Shown here: piece by piece, positions 58,723 to 64,000 of the stretch
Layout of the letters: every line of letters starts with the position of its first letter
How positions within the stretch are numbered: position 1 is the stretch's first letter
Assembly (NCBI RefSeq): GCF_026686735.1
Contig: NZ_CP113432.1
Location: forward strand, 4,639,001-4,703,000
From: Pseudomonas triclosanedens
GTDB taxonomy: Bacteria; Pseudomonadota; Gammaproteobacteria; Pseudomonadales; Pseudomonadaceae
Length of the DNA: 64,000 nucleotides
Direction of reading: 5' to 3'
Translations under genes and position numbers: made by a program
Notes under the pieces: generated by a model
Seen by the model: only the letters and a program-made list of their open reading frames with translations
What the model was told of the DNA's origin: nothing
Databases searched by the model: none

Positions 58723-59877
58723 ATGCCAACACTCGAACAACGGCCCGAGACGGCCGAAGACAGCTCCAGCACCCGCTCCACCATCGACCAGGTCAAGCAA
58801 CTGATCGCCGACCTCAATGTGCGCTGGACCCAGATCAGCAAAGTCTCCGAAGTCATCAAGCAGATCGCCAAGAACACCAACCTCGTTGCGCTCAACGCCG
58901 CCATCGAGGCTGCCCGCGCCGGGGAAAGCGGGCGCGGCTTCGCCGTGGTCGCTGATGAAGTACGCCGCCTGGCCACCCAGTCGGCCAACGCCACCGCCGA
59001 CATCGGCAACGTCGTCGCCTCGATCAAGAGCGAAAGCGCCAAGGCCCTGGCCGACGTCGAACAGGCCGAGCACTCCAGCCTGCTCGACACCGCCCGCGTG
59101 GTGCTGGCCAGCGAGGCGCAGCGGCTGGAAGCACGCTTCGCCGTGATGGCCACCGCGCTCTATGGCCTGAAGAACTTCCTGATCGGCATGAAGGCCCGCA
59201 ACCTCGGCCCGCAGCGCGAGCAGATAGACGCCGTGATGCACGAATACCTGGTCCGCAACCCTGACCTGCTGGCCTTTGCCTGCGGCTGCGAACCCAACGC
59301 CTTCGATGGCCGCGACAGCGAGTTCAGCGCAGCGCCGGGCCACGACGCCAGCGGCCGCATCATGGCTTACTGGCACCGCGGCAATGGCGTAGTCCAGCGC
59401 GAATGCCTGGTCGGTTACGACAAGGCCGATGGCAGCGGCGACTGGTACCAGATCCCCCGCGACAAGGGCCGCGATGTGTTCATGGAGCCCTATGAATACA
59501 GCGTCGCCGGCAGCACCGTGCTGATGACCTCGTTCATGTCGCCGATGACTGCCAATGGCCGCTTCCTCGGCATACTCGGTGCCGACTACACCCTGCACCA
59601 GTTGCAGGAAAGCCTCGGCAAGCTCGCCCCGATGGGCAATGGCCGCTACGCGCTGCTCTCCAACGCGGGCGTCTACGTCACCCATCCCGATGCCCGCCGC
59701 CTGGGCGACAAGGCCAGCGAGCTGCCCGGCGAGGCGCGCGCTGCCATTGCCCGGGGCAAACCGTGGGAGCAGGTCAAGGGCCAGCGCGCGGAGCTGTTGC
59801 AGCCCATCCACGTGGGCGACAGCGACGCGCCGTGGGCGCTGATGATGAGCTTCGAGCTGGCGAAGGCTGTGGAGTAG
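58723..59877 (+). CDS. Membrane-free chemoreceptor-like protein with C-terminal dCache domain
   Basis: A 384-aa protein with the usual chemoreceptor order reversed. Residues about 15-105 form a very short methyl-accepting signalling domain with an intact hairpin tip ([20 protein letters not shown], then [20 protein letters not shown]). Residues about 130-380 form a double-Cache sensor ([60 protein letters not shown]). No signal peptide, membrane helix or HAMP is visible, so both parts should be cytoplasmic. ATG 58723 lacks a clear Shine-Dalgarno. It could work as a soluble receptor with CheA/CheW, or be a regulator of them. Confidence 0.82.
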   Translation: MPTLEQRPETAEDSSSTRSTIDQVKQLIADLNVRWTQISKVSEVIKQIAKNTNLVALNAAIEAARAGESGRGFAVVADEVRRLATQSANATADIGNVVASIKSESAKALADVEQAEHSSLLDTARVVLASEAQRLEARFAVMATALYGLKNFLIGMKARNLGPQREQIDAVMHEYLVRNPDLLAFACGCEPNAFDGRDSEFSAAPGHDASGRIMAYWHRGNGVVQRECLVGYDKADGSGDWYQIPRDKGRDVFMEPYEYSVAGSTVLMTSFMSPMTANGRFLGILGADYTLHQLQESLGKLAPMGNGRYALLSNAGVYVTHPDARRLGDKASELPGEARAAIARGKPWEQVKGQRAELLQPIHVGDSDAPWALMMSFELAKAVE

Positions 59878-59942
59878 AGCCTTTGCCGGGCTCCGACGGG
59901 CTCTGTGCGCACCCGATGCCTCAGCACGAAAGAACTGCGTTC

Positions 59943-59977
59943 GTAGGATGGGTGGAGCGCAGCGATACACATCCTAC
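59943..59977. repeat. Collapsed family-B repeat
   Basis: GTAGGATGGGTGGAGCGCAG followed directly by CGATACACATCCTAC: the two arms have fused with loss of the centre and most of the right arm. Confidence 0.8.
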
Positions 59978-60528
59978 GAAGAGCCGTCCCCAACCCTGGC
60001 ACCCGATACCGGCGACCAAACCCCTGGCGCGCACAGAGTCCCTTCAGAAAGCTGAGTGGAGATGTTGCGCAGAGGGGCGAGCGGCATGGGTTCCGCGAGA
60101 GGCTCGAAGGGCCAGGGCCGACCCTCGGAGCGGAGCGAGGGCAGTCTGAGCGAAGCAAATACCCGGATGCCGGAACGAGACCTTTGGGTTCCTTTTGGGA
60201 CGGAGGCTATCCAACGTTTGGCAAAAGGGACTCCCCCAGAAGGGCAAAACAAAAAGCCCCCGCCCACACAGAAGCCACGCCTAGCCATCCCACAAGAAAG
60301 CACCGCCAGGAAAGCCACGAACAGCACCAACGACACGCCCACCCCACACAGCTCCAAAAGATCGCCCGTGAGCAACCCTGCCCCGTCAGAACACCCTGAT
60401 TGACCTTCCGCTACCCAGCCCTTACCGTTGCCCAGCCGCTCAACCGAGTGGCACGGGATTGGCGTCCCGGCTCCGTGATCGGCGCGCACCGCAAGGTACG
60501 CGTCCGCATGGTTGCGTCTGTGTTATGG

Positions 60529-60597
60529 GCGGGCCGTGCAGGGCATCTTCGGATGCACCGGGTAATCACGACCGGCACGCCAACCTGTACGGCCCGC
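60529..60597 (+). ncRNA. C4-antisense-RNA-like structured element
   Basis: A closing stem GCGGGCCGT (60529-60537) / ACGGCCCGC (60589-60597) encloses two hairpins: GCATC-TTCG-GATGC (60543-60556) and CCGG-N10-CCGG (60558-60575), followed by single-stranded CACGCCAACCTGT. This arrangement and the GACCGGCACGCCAACC stretch resemble the C4 antisense RNA first known from phages P1/P7 and found widely in proteobacteria. It lies 59 bp before the small gene at 60656, which it may control. The family assignment is from memory. Confidence 0.5.
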
Positions 60598-60655
60598 TCT
60601 CCCAGATTGGCGTTTGGGCGAGCGGAAACGCTCAGGCACTCAATCTGAGACTGCC

Positions 60656-60874
60656 ATGACTCCCTTCGTGATTCGTGAAAACGCAACATCCCTCGAACTC
60701 TTCGACGCCGCCGAAAAGCGTCAGACCGCCGCGCGCAACGCCCTGGCTCTGCTGGCCAGCGCCCGCGACCTGGGCTGCCCGGACGGCGACCTGCTGGCCG
60801 GCGCGCTTTCCGGCCTGGAGCTGCTGCTCAAGGACGCCGCCGAACTCTACGACGCGGCGCGCCACAAGGGCTGA
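60656..60874 (+). CDS. Small hypothetical protein (DUF3077/DUF6124-like)
   Basis: A 72-aa soluble, mostly helical protein (MTPFVIRENATSLELFDAAE; KRQTAARNALALLASARDLG; GLELLLKDAAELYDAARHKG). Pseudomonads have many such very small genes of the DUF3077/DUF6124 kind, often behind the structured leader seen here. Family membership is tentative. ATG 60656; no good Shine-Dalgarno, though the leader may control access. Convergent with the alcohol dehydrogenase gene. Confidence 0.6.
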   Translation: MTPFVIRENATSLELFDAAEKRQTAARNALALLASARDLGCPDGDLLAGALSGLELLLKDAAELYDAARHKG

Positions 60875-60889
60875 CGCGCCGCGCAGTCC

Positions 60890-61927
60890 CTACGCCTCGA
60901 TGATCACCTTCAATGCCTTGTTCTGCGCCGCCTTGCCGAAGGTGGCGTAGGCATCGAGGATGTCCGCAAGCGCGAAGCGGTGGGTGATCAACTGCTCGGG
61001 GCGCAGTTTCCCCGCTTCCACGCTCTTGAGCAGCATGGGCGTCGTCACCGCGTCCACCAGCCGCGTGCGCAGCGTGATGTTGTGCGACCACAGGCGCTCC
61101 AGATGCAGCTCTACCGGCGCGCCATGCACGCCGAGCACGGCGATGTCGCCACCGGGCGCGATGAGGTTTTCACAGAGGGTGAAGGTCGCCGGGACGCCTA
61201 CCGCCTCGATGGCGCTGTCCACGCCCAGCCCGCCGGTCAGCGCCATGACTTTCTCGACCACCTGTGCGTCGCCGGCATTGATGCAGTTGGTAGCGCCGAA
61301 ACCACGGGCGACTTCCAGGCGGTTGTCGTCCAGGTCGATCATGATGATCCGCGTCGGCGAGTAGAACTGCGCGGTGAGCAGCGCCGCCAGGCCCACCGGG
61401 CCGGCACCGACGATGGCAACGGTGCCGCCGGGCTGCACCCGGCCATTGAGCACCCCGCATTCGAAACCGGTGGGGAGGATGTCGCTTAGCATCACCATCG
61501 CCTCTTCTTCCACCCCGGCGGGCAGGTGGTAGAGGCTGGTATCGGCGTGGGGAATACGTACTTTCTCGGCCTGGGTGCCGTCGATGGTGTGGCCGAGGAT
61601 CCAGCCGCCGGTGCGGCAGTGGGAGGTCATGCCCTTGCGGCAGAAGTCGCACTTGCCGCAGGCGCTGATGCAGGAGATCAGCACGCGGTCGCCGGGCTTG
61701 AACTGGCTGACCGCCGCGCCGACCTGTTCAACCACGCCCACACCTTCGTGGCCGAGGATGCGGCCTGGCGTGCAGGTGGGTACGTCGCCCTTGATGATGT
61801 GCAGGTCAGTGCCGCACAAAGTGGTTTTCACCAGCCGCACCACGGCGTCGCCGGGCTGCTGCAGTTGCGGATCGGGCCGATCTTCCAGTGCGATGTCGCC
61901 GACACCGCGATATACCAGCGCTTTCAT
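60890..61927 (-). CDS. Zinc-dependent alcohol dehydrogenase
   Basis: Medium-chain zinc alcohol dehydrogenase of 345 aa. Catalytic zinc ligands are in TTLCGTDLHII and GRILGHEGVGVVEQVG; the structural zinc lobe is CISACGKCDFCRKGMTSHCR with all four cysteines. The Rossmann motif is VAIVGAGPVGLAALLTAQFY, with an acidic MIDLDD that favours NAD over NADP. Substrate could be ethanol, 2,3-butanediol or a longer alcohol. AGGAG precedes ATG 61927. Monocistronic, convergent with the small gene at 60656. Confidence 0.92.
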   Translation of the reverse strand: MKALVYRGVGDIALEDRPDPQLQQPGDAVVRLVKTTLCGTDLHIIKGDVPTCTPGRILGHEGVGVVEQVGAAVSQFKPGDRVLISCISACGKCDFCRKGMTSHCRTGGWILGHTIDGTQAEKVRIPHADTSLYHLPAGVEEEAMVMLSDILPTGFECGVLNGRVQPGGTVAIVGAGPVGLAALLTAQFYSPTRIIMIDLDDNRLEVARGFGATNCINAGDAQVVEKVMALTGGLGVDSAIEAVGVPATFTLCENLIAPGGDIAVLGVHGAPVELHLERLWSHNITLRTRLVDAVTTPMLLKSVEAGKLRPEQLITHRFALADILDAYATFGKAAQNKALKVIIEA

Positions 61928-62008
61928 GGTCCTGCTCCTGTGCGGATTGATCCGACAAGGCTAGGCGCACCGCCGCACAGGCGGTCTGACTCCGATCAAC
62001 GGTAGCGG

Positions 62009-62338
62009 TCAGTGGCGGTCCGGCAACTCGGTGATGTGGATTTCGGTGACCAGCGCCGGCCTCGCCAACGGCGTACGCGAGAGCAGCGGACAAAAGCGCG
62101 AGAGGCTGCCGATGAGCTCCCACTGGGTGTCCAGCGCTCGCGACAATTCATCGACATCGCTCAGGCTGCGCTGGCCGACGCGTTGCAGGTGCGGGTCCGG
62201 GCAATGGCTGAGCTCCACCGACAGGCGGGTGATCAGCGTGCTGAGGCTGGACATGTTGCGGGTGGCGAGTGCAAGGATGTTCGCCAGCAGGGCGATTTCC
62301 GATTGCGGGATGACGGCGGGCGATGCAGGTGCGTCCAT
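62009..62338 (-). CDS. Hypothetical helical protein
   Basis: A 109-aa protein, probably a helical bundle (SEIALLANILALATRNMSSL; STLITRLSVELSHCPDPHLQ; ALDTQWELIGSLSRFCPLLS). No domain recognised. ATG 62338 has GGAG seven bases upstream and was preferred to an in-frame start at 62422. It is 81 bp upstream of the alcohol dehydrogenase gene on the same strand and may be co-transcribed with it. Confidence 0.65.
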   Translation of the reverse strand: MDAPASPAVIPQSEIALLANILALATRNMSSLSTLITRLSVELSHCPDPHLQRVGQRSLSDVDELSRALDTQWELIGSLSRFCPLLSRTPLARPALVTEIHITELPDRH

Positions 62339-62482
62339 GCGTGCTCCAGAGGTCGGGTGCGCAATCCATTGCGCGGGCTCGGCGAGAACAGCATCACATT
62401 GCCACTTTGCGATAACTGTCACATTTCCATTCTTTCTCTGACCGACAGGTCACGCGGACTGCGCCGCGTGACCCGATACCTG

Positions 62483-63589
62483 TCACGCCTCGCCGAAAGC
62501 CTTGCGCCGTGGCGTTCCGCGCTGGGCCGCACGCAGGTATTGCGCGGGCCAGGGCACCGGCTGGCCGCCCAGTTCATCGGCGGCATGCAGCGGCCAGTAA
62601 GGGTCGCGCAGCAGTTCACGGGCCAGCAGGATGAGATCGGCCTGGCCAGTGCGCAAGATGTGCTCGGCCTGCACCGGCTCGGTGATCATGCCGACAGTGC
62701 CGCTGGCGACGGCGGCCTCCTTGCGCACGCGCTCGGCGAACTGCGTCTGGTAGCCCGGCCCTACCGGGATCTCGGCGTTCACGGCGGTGCCGCCGGAGGA
62801 TACGTCGATCAGATCGACGCCCAGGTCTTTCAGGCGGCGCGCCAGTTCCACGGTTTCGTCGGGGTTCCAGCCGTCTTCCACCCAATCGGTGGCGGAGAGG
62901 CGGACGAACAGCGGCAGTTCCTGCGGCCACACCGCGCGCACGGCCTGGGTGACTTCCAGCAGGAAGCGAATGCGGTTTTCGAAGCAGCCGCCGTAGCTGT
63001 CGCGGCGCTGGTTGGACAGAGGCGACAGGAACTGGTGCAACAGGTAGCCGTGGGCGGCATGCACTTCGGCGATTTTGAAGCCGGCGGCCAGGGCGCGCTC
63101 GGCGCCGCGCACGAACTGCTGCCTGATGCTCGCCATCTGCTCTTCGCTCAGGGCGATGGGCGAGGTGTGCTGCGGGTCGAAGGCGATGGCCGACGGCGCC
63201 ACGGGCGTCCAGCCTCCTTCGTTGATCGGCACCGAGCCGTGCTTGCCCAGCCACGGCGCCCAGGTGCTGGCCTTGCGTCCGGCGTGAGCCAGTTGCACGC
63301 CGGCAACCGCGCCCTGGGTTTCGAGGAAGCGGGTGATGCGGCGCAACGGTTCGATCTGTTCGTCGCTCCAGATGCCCAGGTCTTCGGCGCTGATGCGCCC
63401 TTCCGGAGCGACAGCGGTGGCTTCGACGATCACCAGGCCCGCACCACCCACGGCGCGGCTGCCCAGGTGGACCAGGTGCCAGTCGTTGGCCAGGCCGTCC
63501 TGGGCGGAGTACTGGCACATGGGCGAGACGGCAATGCGGTTAGGCAGGGTCAGTTGGCGCAGGGTCAAGGGCTCGAACAACTGGCTCAT
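62483..63589 (-). CDS. Old yellow enzyme family NADH:flavin oxidoreductase (XenA/YqjM-like)
   Basis: FMN-dependent ene-reductase of 368 aa that reduces activated C=C bonds of enals, enones and nitro compounds with NAD(P)H. The start MSQLFEPLTLRQLTLPNRIA and VSPMCQYSAQDG carry the Cys (in PMCQYS) that marks the XenA/YqjM class. The substrate-binding His pair is in VHAAHGYLLHQFLSPLSNQR, and FMN phosphate is bound by the late GMITEPVQAEHIL/ADLILLARELLRDPYW region. It matches, from memory, the PA3723 class. The Fur-like gene lies 90 bp upstream on the same strand. Confidence 0.9.
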   Translation of the reverse strand: MSQLFEPLTLRQLTLPNRIAVSPMCQYSAQDGLANDWHLVHLGSRAVGGAGLVIVEATAVAPEGRISAEDLGIWSDEQIEPLRRITRFLETQGAVAGVQLAHAGRKASTWAPWLGKHGSVPINEGGWTPVAPSAIAFDPQHTSPIALSEEQMASIRQQFVRGAERALAAGFKIAEVHAAHGYLLHQFLSPLSNQRRDSYGGCFENRIRFLLEVTQAVRAVWPQELPLFVRLSATDWVEDGWNPDETVELARRLKDLGVDLIDVSSGGTAVNAEIPVGPGYQTQFAERVRKEAAVASGTVGMITEPVQAEHILRTGQADLILLARELLRDPYWPLHAADELGGQPVPWPAQYLRAAQRGTPRRKAFGEA

Positions 63590-63679
63590 GGCGGAACTCC
63601 CTCTGGTCTTCAGAACGTGTACTTGAACTGTAGACCGGGATCGCCGGGCGACGCTGGCAATCGTCGCCCGGCAGGGTAT

Positions 63680-64000
63680 TCAGCCGTCCGCCAGTGCCGC
63701 TTCCTTAGCTGGCATGGCGCCGTCGAAGGCCGGATCGAGGCTATAGCGCTTGCGCTCGTCGCGCACCAGCATGCCGCTCTGGTGCAGACGCCGCAGGCTC
63801 TGGCTGACACTCTCCAGGCCGATCGACGGGCCGGGGCCTTGCAGGTGCGCGTGCAACTCGGCGGCGGTACTGCTGCCCAGTACCGACAGGGCATCGAGCA
63901 GCTTGAGGCGCGGCAGGCTGCAGCGCAGGCCGGCCAGTTCAAGCAGTTGACGGGAACGGCGCTGGCTGCGGCGGGCGGAGAGTTCGGCAACAGCCGTCAT
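63680..64000 (-). CDS. Fur-like winged-helix protein (start at window edge)
   Basis: A 106-aa protein whose ATG coincides with the last base of the window, so it could be longer. It has a Fur-type winged helix (LLELAGLRCSLPRLKLLDAL; TAAELHAHLQGPGPSIGLES; VSQSLRRLHQSGMLVRDERK) but no C-terminal Fur dimerisation and metal-binding domain: the protein ends 30 residues after the wing (GAMPAKEAALADG). Either a truncated Fur relative working as a monomer or heterodimer partner, or a different small regulator with the same fold. It is upstream of the OYE gene and may regulate it. Confidence 0.7.
   Translation of the reverse strand: MTAVAELSARRSQRRSRQLLELAGLRCSLPRLKLLDALSVLGSSTAAELHAHLQGPGPSIGLESVSQSLRRLHQSGMLVRDERKRYSLDPAFDGAMPAKEAALADG

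Larger units (their letters stand above)
59878..60655. other. 778-bp largely non-coding region
   Basis: Contains a collapsed family-B repeat (59943-59977), then about 440 bp rich in GAGCGNAGCGAGG-type pseudomonad intergenic sequence (60090-60180) with no convincing gene on either strand, and lastly a structured segment described separately (60521-60600). Open frames here have codon use unlike the neighbours and no recognisable product. Confidence 0.55.

Noticed and set aside
60400..60648. Reading frame of 82 codons over the structured RNA
   Set aside because: The sequence is better explained by RNA stems. Peptides read from such elements (VITTGTPTCTAR) are a known by-product of this kind of structured RNA; no ribosome binding site is seen.

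Overview
This is a 64 kb, GC-rich chromosomal segment from a Pseudomonas. The order of the first two thirds (mexK-mexJ/mexL, rsmJ, tsaB, adk, ppc, cadR/cadA, a six-gene operon of unknown role, lysS, prfB, wspR-F-E-D-C-B-A, MFS transporter, GMC oxidoreductase, LysR) matches, from memory, the PA3676-PA3711 stretch of P. aeruginosa PAO1. Differences in detail (no lptF beside cadA, and about 15 kb of other genes between the LysR gene and spdH) suggest another species, perhaps of the P. nitroreducens/citronellolis/knackmussii kind. The species is an inference; no rRNA gene or other species marker is present.

Layout. 1-4.8 kb: RND efflux pump genes (mexK cut by the window edge, mexJ) with the divergent repressor gene mexL. 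4.8-12.2 kb: mostly housekeeping genes on the minus strand (rsmJ, an isocitrate lyase/PEP mutase-like gene, DUF72, tsaB, adk, ppc). 12.4-15.7 kb: Cd/Pb/Zn resistance, cadR divergent from a P-type ATPase gene with a MerR-type 19-bp-spaced promoter between them. 15.9-20.3 kb: a tightly overlapping six-gene operon (lipoprotein, QEGLA-motif protein, AIM24-like protein, serine hydrolase lipoprotein, small membrane protein, macro-domain protein). 20.4-24.1 kb: TetR regulator, lysS, and prfB with its programmed +1 frameshift. 24.3-32.6 kb: the complete wsp surface-sensing operon, whose output is the diguanylate cyclase WspR. 32.8-35.8 kb: small membrane protein, chemoreceptor, lipoprotein and a small hypothetical. 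36-40.7 kb: MFS transporter, GMC oxidoreductase and a LysR regulator whose 3' end is present in three tandem 200-bp copies.

41.3-47.1 kb is accessory: Bro-N protein, dCache chemoreceptor, DUF4256, ecotin, and two adjacent DUF533 paralogues. 47.3-58.5 kb reads as a polyamine module: LysR regulator, two paralogous aminoaldehyde dehydrogenases on either side of a YdcSTUV-type ABC transporter, and a Tat-exported spermidine dehydrogenase (SpdH). SpdH makes 4-aminobutyraldehyde and the dehydrogenases would oxidise it to GABA. 58.7-64 kb: a membrane-free, permuted chemoreceptor-like protein, a non-coding stretch ending in a C4-antisense-RNA-like fold in front of a very small gene, a zinc alcohol dehydrogenase, a small hypothetical, an old-yellow-enzyme reductase and a Fur-like winged-helix protein at the window edge.

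Two families of short interspersed inverted repeats recur between genes (a GTAGGGCG...ATAACGC family and a GTAGGATGGGTGGAGC family). No rRNA, tRNA, CRISPR array, transposase or integrase was recognised.
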